In this document: piece after piece, positions 36,180 through 47,330 of the stretch
How positions within the stretch are numbered: the first letter of the stretch is position 1
How the letters are laid out: each line of letters starts with the position of its first letter
Made by a program: the position numbers and the translations under genes
Assembly (NCBI GenBank): GCA_018806985.1
Contig: JADANN010000144.1
Span: 944,501 to 1,008,500 of the forward strand
DNA length: 64,000 nucleotides
Reading direction: 5' to 3'
Origin: Angiostrongylus vasorum
Taxonomy: Eukaryota > Nematoda > Chromadorea > Rhabditida > Metastrongylidae
Notes under the pieces: generated by a model
What the model saw: only the letters and a program-made list of their open reading frames with translations
Told to the model about the DNA's origin: nothing
Database searches by the model: none

Positions 36180-36587
36180 TACTCGAACGGCACGTCCTCA
36201 CTAGTTGTGCGGGCCCCAGCAGAATCGCCATTTTTCAAAGATTTGCTGGTTAAGCCATTGTGGTTCCGTGGAATCCCTGGAAGGACAGCCTGGCGAAAGT
36301 CTGCCCCAGGTCGTCACCACGACAGGTAGTAGCAGCCCTTGTGGATCAGAATGAGATTCACCACCATGCGGCTTTAATACCAAGACGGTGGTGGATCCTG
36401 GTATTGGTTTATTCTCTCTCTTTACTCTTTATTCTTATCTAAGCTTTCCTGATGGAAAGGCCGGACTCCTCAGCTTGGGAGACCCTGCCGGGGGGACGAA
36501 TTCCCCCGCTGTACATCGCAGGCCGAGACCCAGAAACATCTCCCAGCTACGATGTGGCGGCAAACCATTGGGAGGCTTTAGAAGATA
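36180..36587 (+). repeat. R4 repeat, second of a tandem pair
   Basis: The best-preserved R4: TTGTGCGGGCCCCAGCAGAA, GGACAGCCTGGCGAAAGTCT, CCTGATGGAAAGGCCGG, TACATCGCAGGCCGAGACCC and TACGATGTGGCGGCAAACCA. The complementary strand encodes FEKWRFCWGPHN near its left end, like the end of RTE-type LINE proteins. Confidence 0.85.
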
Positions 36588-36799
36588 ATCCATATGATAA
36601 ATGAATAAGACAGTGCAATAATATATAGACTCGATATGATAATATTGGCATCTATATCATCTGTCATTCTTGTAGTCGTCGAATAACTCGTGCCCGACAC
36701 CACCTATGTCTGCTTCCATGCCTGTCGCGCTCATCGGTCTCCGTTTCTGATTGATACACGATGAGTGTTTTTGTAGTCATTTAGACGAAGCCATGGATG

Positions 36800-36930
36800 G
36801 CAAAATGCGGTCTAGGTTTGTGTAGGTTTACGTTTAGCTAGGCTTCCAGGTGGAAACGTCGAACTCCTCAGCTCAAGAAACCTACCTAGTGGAGGACGTT
36901 TTGCTATATTTTGCAGTTCAACACCAAACA
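36800..36930 (+). repeat. R4 fragment, diverged
   Basis: Only TTCCAGGTGGAAACGTCGAA, CTCCTCAGCTCAAGAAACC and a decayed TTTTGCAGTTC segment can be matched to R4. The open frame at 36,850-37,194 starts inside it. Confidence 0.45.
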
Positions 36931-37924
36931 AGGCTTGCTAAAGTCGACAATGTGGTAACCACCTCGTGTTTGCATATCCGTATAGTGATTCTTTGTCTTA
37001 GACCGGCTATCAAGGTTGCTCCGATTTTCATTCGAGTTCATCTGCAACTGGAGGAATTTGTTCGCTTCGTAGATATCGTTAAGTGGTTGTCGAATGGAAT
37101 CTACCTAGGATACCAGGATAGCCGTGCTAGAGCTTTGCTGGTTTTGAGCATGGACAGTTATTATCCCTTGTGGATTGGAAGCAGCTTTTACTAGAGCAGG
37201 TTGTTACAAAGCTGCCGATCTCGATGGAAGGTGCTATAGGAGAGTGGAGTAAGCAAGCAGTCGAACCGGCAACCATGCTCGTATTGTGGCATAGCTTCGC
37301 TAATCATTGTTCTTTCCGTGGCCAGGAACTGCTAGGTAGACCTGAATCCAAACACTTCTGAATAAATGCACTATATACACATCAGACAGAGTATTTGAGA
37401 CATATATGATTCACATTGATGTTAACGTTTGTAATTTATTCCATATTATTTATTCTATATTATTTATATACCATATCCATCCATAGTATTCCATATTGTA
37501 TCTTAATCTTAATGATTATTTTCTCACCCATCACGTATCAAAGACGTCTTTCATCGTCTACGTCTTTTTTTTTAGTTTATAATTTGCTTTAGAAATTCAT
37601 CAGTTCGTCAGCGATGAGGAAGTAGAGATGTAACGAATATGTTGTTCGCTAAACGTTTAACTCTGGTGCTGTTAATATTACGAGGTAAGAAACTATATTT
37701 TTCCTTTTTCTTGTTTTTTGATCAAAGGCTCGTCATTTTCAATGCTTCGTGAAGATCAGAACTTTTAGTGGTAACTAAACAACCAACTCTCTCATTAGCA
37801 GTTTTTCTTTCCTATCGGTTTTTACCACAAATCTCTACTGATTCTACAAGTCCATTTGTGGACACCGGCTTAAAAACTCAACGTAATTTAATACAATACA
37901 AATTGTTGCTTGATTCAAGTATCC
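36931..37924. other. No recognised gene
   Basis: The open frames at 36,850 and 37,170 have no recognisable domain. The sequence from 37,400 is AT-rich with near-repeats of ATATTATTTATTCTATATTA. Confidence 0.4.
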
Positions 37925-39900
37925 AATTCACCTGCTCACCAGTTATCCCGTTGATCGTCGAGTAACTCGAGCGGGTGCCAGTAAATCTTCCATTTTTTCC
38001 CCTGTCGCGTGCAAGAGTATCCCAGTGGGTTCTGCTTGCTCTAGGGACTCGTCGACCATCATATCTTTCTTCTAGGTTCTTCGTGAAGTACTCTGACCAT
38101 CGGGTCAGTGGTCTTCCTGCAGTACGTTTGACATCCCGAGGAATCCAGTCACCAACGGCCCTTGTCCATCGTTTGTCATTCATACGCATTACGTTCCCGG
38201 CCCACTTTATATTCCACTGTTTGACGTACAGAACGGCATCTTTGATTTTTGATCGGTGACGCACGTCGGAGCTTCGGATTCCATCGCTTACTTGTGTTAA
38301 ACGAGATACTCCTACCATCGTCCCTTCGACTTCGCGTTCGATAACGCTGAGTGATTTTTTCATCCTGCTTACTCATCGACCAGGTTTCTGACGCATACGT
38401 TAGGGCACGAAGTACCGTTCAGTCGAAAAGCTGGGCATGGAGCCGGGGGGTTCTTTGTCCTCTTCACTTCATCCTCGATGCTCTTGAAAGCTCCTCAAGC
38501 CGCTCGTTTCCTTCTGCTCAACTATGGAGCTAAGTCGTCCAACATGTTGGTTTTTCGACCTAGATAGACATAACAGGAGCATTCGGAGACATTCGGTCCG
38601 CTGAGCGTGAATGGGAGCGTTAATGGGGCATACGAAACCAGTCCGTTCCTCATGACCATCGTTTTTTGTGAGATTTAGCCGAAGACCAATCCTTTCCACA
38701 GGCTTTATCAAAGTCGGCAAGTATACGTTCCGCTTGGCTAATGTTTGGTGTTATAAGGATGATGTCATCAGCAAAGCGAAGATAGTGTAGCCGCCAACCA
38801 TCGATTTTCACTCCAAACTATCCCATTCCAATGTTCGCATGACATTCTGGAGGGTGGCGGTAAATAATTTTGGCGAGACGGTATCGCCTTGCCTAACTCC
38901 TCTTTTGACGTCAATGTTAATATCGTTGCAGAATGGTGATATTTTGGTTGTGAAATTTTTGAACAGCTGACGAAGAATCTTTATGTACTGAGTACGAACT
39001 CCTTGACTATTAACGGTTTCCATGACTGCTTCTATCTCAATTGAGTCAAAGGCCTTCTTTAAGTCGATGAAAGTGAGGCAGAGCGGTCTTTTTGTACTCT
39101 CGCGATTCTTCAATGAGTCTTGTTATCGTGTGGATGTGGTCCATCGTACTAAATCCTTTTCGAAACCCTGCTTGCTCACATGGCTGTCCAGTGTTCTGTC
39201 AGTCCTGTTTAGGATGACTCGAGTGAAAAGTTTGTAGACGACAGACAGCAAGCAGACTGGGCGATTGTTGCCTATATCGTGTAGGTCACCCTTCTTGAAC
39301 AATAACACGGTCCTGCTGGTCTTCCACTGAGTAGGGACCTTGTATTCATACAGGTAACGTGTGAAGAGCCGAGCCAGTGTTTTTACGAGGACTAGCGGAA
39401 GGTTTTTCAGGTGTTCCGGTCCGACGAAATGGCATGTCGGATTTCGGAAGGGAGAACCGGTGGTACAACATATCCATCCTTCTTTATTTCACATGACGTT
39501 AGGTGGACGTGGCTAACATATCCATCTTCCTTTATTTCACATGACGAAAGGTGGACGTGGCTATCGAAGAGATCTGAGTAGTAGTCGCGAATGATTTTCC
39601 CCATTGCCTTTCTGGACCCTGTAACTGTTCCGTCTGGGCGTCGGATTGCAATCATCTTGGTCTTGTAATTGGCAAAGCCTCGGTGGGTCTTGCGAATGCT
39701 TTTCCCAGCCTCTGCAGCTTCGACCATTACTGTTGCTCTTCTCTCTTTAAGATCTTCTTATATCGCCTTTCCGCATTATTTTGCAATTTCGGACGTTAGT
39801 TCGCCGTTGCCTGCAGCTCGTGCGATTCCACGCTGGCGTATCAGCTCGAGTGTTTCTGGAGACAGACGTCTCTCTTGGTGACTTTCGAACTCTCTGTTTT
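37925..39900 (-). pseudogene. RTE-clade LINE remnant: reverse transcriptase to C-terminus
   Basis: Minus-strand copy of an RTE-type reverse transcriptase, truncated before the endonuclease. Going 5' to 3' on that strand: ERRLSPETLELIRQRG near 39.86 kb, then FANYKTKMIAIRRPDGTVTG, then NNRPVCLLSVVYKLFTRVIL near 39.27 kb. RT motif [14 protein letters not shown], is at 39.07 kb, GVRQGDTVSPKLF at 38.9 kb, the FADD active-site box (LRFADDIILIT) at 38.78 kb, and the C-terminal IKWAGNVMRM and GRPLTRWSEYF near 38.2-38.1 kb. Frame shifts split these pieces, so it is a dead copy, but motif preservation suggests moderate age. A 48-bp in-frame duplication lies at 39,468-39,563. Confidence 0.92.
39468..39563. 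repeat. 48-bp tandem duplication inside the RTE remnant
   Basis: Units 39,468-39,515 and 39,516-39,563 differ at a few bases and encode SHVHLSSCEIKEDGYV and SHVHLTSCEIKKDGYV on the minus strand. The duplication is in frame. Confidence 0.93.
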
Positions 39901-40834
39901 CATAGCGCTAACGTGAAGATGAAGTATCCAATTAAGTATAAAAATTGATGTTTGCACTTGTATAGTTTAAAAAGGTACAAGATGAACACTAATATGTCCC
40001 AACAAACCTACAGGCAGTTTAGTGGAACCGATCGATATATCGATTTTGTTCGCTCTTATTGATGGTACTGTTTTTTTTTACAGATATTGCAGCGCCTTTT
40101 CTACGGGTAGAGTCCGGCCATCAACAAATATTGATCGATGGACGTATGTTTTTGATCTTTTTTGTCAATCTACTATTAAATCGTTTTAAAAATTTCCATT
40201 ACTTCCATTAAACATTGATCATTCCAGTCTTTCTGAGTTTTTCTTTTGTTTAAAAAATATGAGTTCCGATTTTTATTCTAAAAAGTTTTGAGAAAAAGGG
40301 AATGTGGAGATTAAAGGGACATAAAAAATCATGGTCCCTAGGGAATTCAGAAACTTGATTTCTCTCTAATGTCACTCGTGTTTGAATTTACCTAAATGCG
40401 AGAGTACAACTATTTACAACTGATGCATATGCAAAACTATAGAACCGCATATAAATAAAGCAGAAACATGATAAATCTGTGGTCACAGATAAAAGCTTAC
40501 AAAAACGTTTCAAAAATGTGTGTGAGATGATCCTAAGGAAAGTGTGTAGCGTATATGACTCATGGTTGATACTGGAACTTCTTTCGTGAGAGAAGTCCTT
40601 ACGTCGTTCATTTGGTGAAGCTCGGAAACATGTTCTCTGTTAGTACTTTTATGTGTAACGCTAGAAGTAATTAAGTATTAACATAGGTTACAGGCTTAGT
40701 AAAAGAACAATTAAATGATGACTATTGGACCGCACTGTAATCCCCCAGAAATCCCCATATCAGTGGTTGTGACTGGTCGCTACCATAGTCGACCATCAGC
40801 TTCTTGGATAGATAACACGTTTCAAATTGATCCT
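39901..40834. other. No recognised gene
   Basis: AT-rich sequence with no assignable feature. Confidence 0.45.
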
Positions 40835-41058
40835 TAGTCATGCATTCAACTCGATTCGTAACATCGTAAAAGTGGTGGAATGTACATTTGGACTATACAG
40901 TGAATTATAGAACCCTACCGACACATCAAAGTCGTGCTTCCATACCTACAAGTCTGGCACCTGATTTTAGGTTGGATTGGGGCTTGGGTAATTAATTCAT
41001 GGCGCAGAGTCGAACCAACGATCAAGTGCGTAGTACACGACACTCCGAAACACTGCTC
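40835..41058 (-). repeat. S1 SINE, strongly diverged
   Basis: ACTCGATTCGTAACATCG, CCTACAAGTCTGGCACCTGA, GGCGCAGAGTCGAACCAACG and CCGAAACACTGC align in order with the reverse complement of S1. Confidence 0.6.
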
Positions 41059-41634
41059 TAGAAGTTTTAAGTAAACGCAGATTACCAGCAACTTCAAAAT
41101 CATGTTTTAAACGTTCATTGTTTATCATTGTCTGAAATGACTTTTTTAAGATATTGCTTACTTAAGCTAATATTTCCCTGTCCCCGCGAATCCCTGACAT
41201 AAAGTCCACTAATCTGCTCATTATTCATTTCTACCTTCGGCAACGATCTCAATGTATTTCTAAAAGATGCCAGCTACGCCAATTATTATGGGCAATTTTC
41301 TCGCCATCGTCATTTAGGAGAATTGGATATGCCGTGGGAATGTTTCTAGGCCGCAAGAACATTGAGAAACAGTAGAACATAGTGGATTGACGTTAACGTT
41401 GTGAAGGCGAAGTGGAAAACGCTTCGAAATTCTTACCACTGACTGTCTAAGTAGCAAAACGTGTTCGTCTTAGTTTTCAAAAAGCTGCTAACTTCGTGAA
41501 AGTGGTGGCCATTAAGTTTCAGAATGAAATCATCTTGGAAATCCAACGTGTGTAAATAACAGGGTGGATTTGTGGTCAAGTATTTCAGTGTGTTACAGTA
41601 CTGGAACAATTTACGATAAACTGGTTAGAAACAG

Positions 41635-41757
41635 TTATTTTCCCAATGCATACATGTTCGTTGGTTCAATTCCACACAGCGGAGTAACCCCCTCTATCCT
41701 TTCTGGTTAGAAAATTGGTATCAGACCTGTTTGGGAGAATGTTACCAATTGCTTGAT
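41635..41757 (+). repeat. S1 SINE, 5' half (interrupted)
   Basis: It has GTTGGTTCAATTCCACACAG (B-box region) and AAATTGGTATCAGACCTGTT followed by TGGGAGAATG. The expected remainder resumes at about 41,930 after an S2 element. Confidence 0.6.
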
Positions 41758-41929
41758 AAATTCGGCTGGCGCACTGGATAACACAGGAGCCCTTGGAAAG
41801 GCTGACCGCGGGTTCGAAGCTCAGCTGAGGTGCCGAATTTTACTCATATCTTAGCATATTTGTAGTTGTATTTTTACGTCATGTCCTGCCAAGAAAAATT
41901 GATAGGCACTGGATAAAAAGTTAAACGTC
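41758..41929 (+). repeat. S2 element inside an S1 SINE
   Basis: The tRNA-like GGCTGGCGCACTGGATAACA...GCGGGTTCGAAGC has clear A and B boxes. It is followed by CATATCTTAGCATATTTG and CATGTCCTGCCAAGAAAAAT, the S2 3' tail. It ends near GATAGGCACTGGATAAAAAG. Confidence 0.7.
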
Positions 41930-42078
41930 GTGACTTGCTTGATAGATCAGTAGACCTGCACAAGTTACGAGATAGGTTAAAGATGCATTTAATATTATCA
42001 TTACGATGCTGCAAATGGAGTCGAATGCATGCAACATTCGCAAGAGACTGATCAACGCCATGCGCTTTATTTCTATTA
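41930..42078 (+). repeat. S1 SINE, 3' half (interrupted)
   Basis: TTACGATGCTGCAAATGGAG, CGAATGCATGCAACATTCG and GACTGATCAACGCCATGCGC belong to the 3' half of S1. Confidence 0.65.
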
Positions 42079-42859
42079 GACCTTTATTTTTATGAATCTT
42101 TTTTAATCTATGAATCTCTAAGTCTCCCTAACATCAAATCTATAATTCTTCTTTATGATTCGCATGGCACCATAAAATGATTTGGAACTTCTAAGCATAT
42201 CATTAGCAGTTCGATCATCACTGGAGCGTATGCCGTTTAGCCATCACCGCCATGTTCAGCACTGTAAATACCGAAGAATAACATGTGGAGTAGTCATTTA
42301 TTACCAAACCATGGAGCTGTACTTAAGCATAGTTGGAGAATGTGGTGCGGTTCTCCAGAACCGTTGTGTACCACAAATTTCCATCAATATGACGGTTTGA
42401 GAGAAGCATCTATGGAAAGCTCATTTCAAAAAAGCATGAGTAAAAAGTAAACTTGAGAAAAAAAAACTTGATAAGGTAAAAGGCAAAGTGAAATGTATTC
42501 AGCATACCTCACTTGATTGTGTCTTCTTATACTGTCAACTTCATCGAAAATAATTTCTTTGTTTCACTCTATGATTGCTAAGAATTAGATTAATACTAGA
42601 GATAGAAACGAGAATTTCTTAGTTTCTTAGAGAACTTTCTTCTACAGACCTTTTAAAATGAAAGTGAAAAATTTTTTTCATAGAGGGGAAAATATAATAT
42701 TGATAGGACTGAAAGCGCAGTCTTATTACGGTGGAGAAAATTTTTAGCTTAATACTTCACTTGTAATCCTAGAATAATTAGCTATGGGTGTCAAAGAAGC
42801 AGTACTCTAGGAAAGTACTTTTACGAAGATGAGGACTAATTGTATTTGAAAATCACCCA
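42079..42859. other. No recognised gene
   Basis: AT-rich sequence with no assignable feature. Confidence 0.45.
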
Positions 42860-42870
42860 AACATGGTATA

Positions 42871-43157
42871 AAAGGATAAAGGATAAAGCTCTCGGCGTTG
42901 ATCAATCCCTAAGGGATGCAGCATGCATTCGACTTCATTAAGCATCGTTGGAGGTGGTTGAATGCATATCTGGTCTTTACAATGACTCGCGGTGGCCTAA
43001 CGATGTATCGAGCCAGTGTTGTTATCCTCCCAGACAAGTCTGGTACCAATTTGCCCACCCCGGAGGGATGGAGGGCTTGGTGGGACATAGGCGCGGGGAT
43101 CGATTCCACGTGTGTGTTGTGGGGGCGCCTCCAACCACTGCGCCACACGCGCCCTTT
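42871..43157 (-). repeat. S1 SINE, near-consensus, with target-site duplication
   Basis: The left end carries two GGATAAA tail units. The right end is the complement of GGGCGCGTGTGGCGCAGTGG. It is flanked by AACATGGTATA at 42,860-42,870 and AACGTGGTATA at 43,158-43,168 (10 of 11 identical). This is the best-preserved S1 in the window. Confidence 0.93.
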
Positions 43158-44474
43158 AACGTGGTATATATAAATGTATAATTATGAGGTACATTGTACA
43201 AATCAATGCAGTATTGTCACAAATTGAATGATCATAGATTTCTAGCGGATGAAAATCAATATCGATCGATTAAGGTGACCCATATATGGGATTCTTCACA
43301 CGATTACACTTTCATCAACTAACATGTATTCGCTCGTTAACGATTCACTGCCTAAAACCACTCACTGGTGCTGAAGAAATGTAAGTTTATACGGATATAG
43401 TTCAGCAGCCTCGATCGATATTCATATTTAACGACGAGTATTGATTTTCAGTGATATTTTGTATTCTGAATGTGAGCATAATCATTGGAAAGTCGTGCAT
43501 TATGCGAACACTGAAGAAAAATTCGTTTTGAAATGGGTTCGTTTTTGTTAAATGATAACTGTGCTTTGAAACAAACACACCGAGTTTGTCGATTCCAATT
43601 GATTTGCTCAGGGAGGTGATCGCTCGGCAGTTATCGATTTCCAGTCCGGTTCTGTTATCGATTATTGACGTACATGTGGAAACGTGTACTATTCACAACA
43701 ACGCCAAACACTCTTTGTGAGTTCCAGAAAAAAACCGATATATGGTTTGATCGGTTGGTGAACGGTAGGAATAAATCCGATCTGAACGAAGCTGACAACT
43801 TATCGATCCAGCTATCGATTTTCGAAAGCAATTTTTATGAACTCTGAAATTGCTAAGAATTATGCTTGGGTATTCAGCCACTGGAAGTTCACTTTACGCG
43901 CGTCATTCATCTCAAAACAGGGGGCTTTTTGAGAAGCCTCAGTTACTATATGTTTTTACTCTCTCACACTCCCTACCTTACTCGCTCAGTACCTTTACCC
44001 TTTTGCTTTTCCACTGTAAGATAATACAATGCCTATTTCATCAATATTTTCTCAAATAAAAGTGTAGTAAAGACAAAGTCCGTAGGCCCAAAAATTTCAC
44101 GGTTGAGACCTCGAACTCTGTTGATTTTCTCTACAGCTTTAAAAGCTTTCATACTGGTAGTGCTATCCTTATTTTCACAGGAATATTTTCTAGGCACGCG
44201 CTTTTAGAAGTTCTCGGTTCTCAGTTTCGTTTTTCAGCTGTCATACTGTAGAATTATCGATTTTCTGCTCTGCGAATGCTACAGCCTCTTTCCTTATGTC
44301 GGAGTTTTTTTATCCATAATTTTATGGAAAGATTTAAAACGGTGGATAAGAGGCTTTGTATTTACATAAAGTGCATAGCATATAGATAAAAACAGAACGA
44401 CGTTTCCCTCTTGAAAGTTGGTAAGATGGATGACGGGTCATTTTGAAAATATACTAAAGCACAGGTCCGTTTTT
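43158..44474. other. No gene; cluster of ATCGAT sites
   Basis: ATCGAT occurs at 43,261, 43,265, 43,414, 43,633, 43,657, 43,802 and 43,814, with another at 44,256. No coding region or known repeat was recognised. The function of the cluster is unknown. Confidence 0.45.
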
Positions 44475-44763
44475 GATAAAGGATAAAAAACCTCTTGGCG
44501 TTGATCAATCCCTGAGGGATGCGCCATGCATTCGAGTTTTGGCATCGAGTTAAGCATCGTTTTGGAGGTGATTGAATGCATATTCGGCCTTTACAATAAC
44601 TCGCGCTGGGCAACCGATGTATCGAGCCAGTGTTGCTATCCTCTAGATAAGTCTGTTAGCAATTTGTCGACTTCGAAGGGATGGAAGGCTTGGTGGGACA
44701 TGGGCGCGGGTATCGATTCCATGTGTGTTGCATGGCGCATGCGACCACTGAGCCACACGCTCC
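44475..44763 (-). repeat. S1 SINE
   Basis: The left end has GATAAAGGATAAAAAACC. Blocks run through GGATGCGCCATGCATTCG to the complement of GGAGCGTGTGGCTCAGTGG at the right. TCCGTTT occurs just outside both ends, a possible short target-site duplication. Confidence 0.85.
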
Positions 44764-46090
44764 GTTTCCTATAGTCCTGGTTAAACAATAGGTAGAATAT
44801 TTATGAACACTAAGTTCTTAGTTATCAACCATATGCAACTATAACCAGCTATCCTAATCTTCCTTATTGGAAGTGATGTGAACTAAGTTCTTAATCAAAG
44901 ATCTCGTGGTAGCACAAATGTGGTTTCGCTTTTTTTTCTTGTTTTCTGGAACGTCTTAATAGATCGTGAGGTATCTGGATAAGGAAGGTCTTCTCTACCA
45001 TTCCAAAGGTTGAATAGTTCTTTACCTAAATAATCCTGTTTAGCGCAAAACTTTTACTAAACACATCTTTTTGATATCTGGCATCATTTTTCACTTCTGT
45101 GACGCGCTGAACTTTTGAATAAGGGTTATCACAATTAAATACTCAGTATAAGTTCTCTAGATTAGTCATACATTGTTGAAATCTGGAAGATGAAAACAAA
45201 TTTCGAGTGATTTTTGATGTTTAGCAATCCATGTCATCGGCCACGTGTGCATCAACGACACCACCACGACATCAGCCAGCAGTTTGTTCACGCTAAAGAA
45301 GTCGTTCATCCACGACAAAAAACGGTATATTTCCAAAGAAAAACATTGGATAGCACTTTTTTATTTGACCCTAAAGATTTGGCTCGCTTTATATAAAAGT
45401 GATCTGCTAGGAAAAATACTGTTCTGAAATCCACCATTGGATGTTGACGTGACTCTATAAGGAATTGAGACGTGGCAGTCAGGCAGTTTTTGTGAATGAA
45501 GTAATCGTCCGGTACTAATCCTGGAAATCTTAGTGATTTACAACAGCGATTTACTTATAGATTTCTCTATTGTCACTTACTACTGTTCCTATAAACATTT
45601 TCTAACATCTGAACAATTTTCTTTCTTACCACTATTTTATTTCTCGAATGTCGTGAATCCCAGTGCGTAGATATACCACGCAATACACGCATTGTCAGTT
45701 ATTTAACCCGTATGATGCTAACTAATCCTCGCATTCCATGGCAATCGAGAAATTGACAAAAACGTTTCTCCGAAAAGGTGTAGCTATCCTAGACTTCCAG
45801 GAAGAATCGACTTGAGCTATTTTAACAACATTCGTGATGAAAACAAGATCCTTAAGTAGTAGTTGAGTCCATGCGCAAACTGGAATAATCTTCATAGCGC
45901 GTATGCTAGACAACGAATGAAAGAAGTGAGGAGAAAGCACAATATTTGAAGTCGGATCATATGTAAAAATTAAAAAATAGCATTTAGAGGCTTAGTTATC
46001 TAGATGTAAGGATCGTAGTGCCCTCTAGAGTGGAAAATCGCAAGGATTAATACTGAACATGGCGATGAATTTATCGTAACCGTTTTCCAG
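44764..46090. other. No confident gene
   Basis: AT-rich DNA upstream of the first confident exon. The frame at 45,214 (NPCHRPRVHQRHHHD) looks a little protein-like and follows a TTTAG, but has no support as an exon. Confidence 0.4.
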
Positions 46091-46242
46091 ATCGACTGAC
46101 TACATTTTGCCAGCAGTTTATCGAACTGTTGCATCACCGTACGATATTCCAGTCGATGTGGTGGTTCCTGAAAATCGAACAGTAGTCATTCAACCAGGTG
46201 TCACACTTCGGTTTAGCAAGAACGCCGGTTTCACTGTGAGAG
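46091..46242 (+). CDS. Beta-helix gene exon 1: start of first helix
   Basis: The acceptor GTTTTCCAG ends at 46,090 and the donor GTAGGT starts at 46,243. The exon begins with one base completing a codon, then reads STDYILPAVYRTV, DVVVPENRTVVIQPGVTLRF and NAGFTVRG. VxPENxTVxIxPGVxLRF is the entry strand pair of a bark-type right-handed beta-helix. NRT is a potential N-glycosylation site. The donor is phase 1. Exon 10 is its counterpart in the second helix. Confidence 0.85.
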
Positions 46243-46419
46243 GTAGGTCTAGACGTGTTTCACTTTCTCATTCTTCTTCTACTTCTATTTGTTTTCTTTG
46301 TTTCTTATTTTTTGGATCTATATTATAACAGTTTTGTTGTTTACACACATTATTCTCAAAAAATACGCTCCATTGCTCTACTTTCTTAGACAGGCACTAC
46401 TTCACAAGGCAACAGTAAA

Positions 46420-47330
46420 GTCTTCAGTTGTCTCTGTCATGTGCAAGAGTTGCCTATTGGGTTTTGCGTACTCTAATCACTTGAAGCGCACCATTTTCTT
46501 CAAGGGACTCTGTGAAGAAGTTTACCCATGCAATTTATAGTCTTGCTGTTGTTGTATAATGGCTTGACCAGCAAATCTCCGATAAATGGTGATCATGCTG
46601 AGGCCCGCACAACCAGTGAGGACGGGCCGTTCAAGTGTCAAGTTTCAAGTGTTGTTGTCTAGGCATCCCATGGGATCCCGTAGCATCGGATTTTGTGAAT
46701 CAGTTTTACTCGAAGATACATCAGGAACTAGTGAAGCACAGAAAGATCATAAAGTCAGGACTGTGTTTAAGGAGCTGGTTGTCGTTTATGCCCGGGCCAT
46801 TTCCTCGATGCTCTTTTTTTTCCTTTTTTTCCCTTACATGCCTCTTGTTCGCTTCTGCTCTAGCGTTCAGCGCTCGGCATGCTGGCTTCTGGACCCAGCT
46901 ACACATAGTTAGAGAATTCAAATGTCATTGGTTTAAATGTGAATGGATCATCAGAAACAAATCCATTTGCCATAAACGACGACTTCATTATGTTAAACCG
47001 ATGACCAACTTTCTTGCTCATATTGTTGGAACTAGACAGAATTCGTTCGGCCTAGGTAACGTTTGGTTTTGTGAGAACGACTTTGCCAGTAAAACGAAGA
47101 TATTGCAACTGCCGAGTATCAGATTTCACTCTCATATCATCCAATTTCAATGTTCACACGGTCTTTTCGAGAGTGAACTAAGCAGTTTTAGCAAAGGATA
47201 TGACCTTTCCTCGATCCCTGACTTTCAGTCGTCTTTGTGTAATGGCGAAATTTTGGTTGTGCTGTTGCTGTATAATTCACAAGAGTTCACAATGTAACGG
47301 CTAGAGCCTTGAATGCCTCCCATTGCCTAT
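46420..47330 (-). pseudogene. RTE LINE remnant inside intron 1
   Basis: Colinear with 38.0-38.95 kb but far more decayed. Shared blocks are TGGGTTTTGCGTACTCTA, AGGGACTCTGTGAAGAAGTT and GCCTAGGTAACGTTTGG. GAACGACTTTGCCAGTAAAA is the FADD-box region with the Asp codons lost. CCAATTTCAATGTTCACACG and GGCGAAATTTTGGTTGTG follow. The 220-aa + strand frame at 46,635-47,297 is antisense to this remnant, not a gene. An R4 fragment interrupts it. Confidence 0.75.
46565..46650 (-). repeat. R4 fragment
   Basis: GACCAGCAAATCTCCGATAA and GGCCCGCACAACCAGTGAGG, followed by ACGGGCCGTTCAAG, match one end of R4 in reverse orientation. Confidence 0.65.

Larger units (their letters stand above)
65..46090 (+). 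other. Repeat-filled region, possible giant intron
   Basis: No confident host exon was recognised on either strand. If the exon at 3-64 is real, this is a single intron running from GTAATC at 65 to GTTTTCCAG at 46,090. If not, it is intergenic plus upstream intron. It contains fragments of two RTE elements and a Penelope-like element, plus most of the SINE copies listed separately. Stretches between repeats are AT-rich with stop codons in all frames. Confidence 0.4.

Noticed and set aside
46635..47297. 220-residue + strand open frame, the longest in the window
   Set aside because: It is antisense to a decayed RTE reverse transcriptase (same blocks as 38.0-38.95 kb) and shows no domain of its own.
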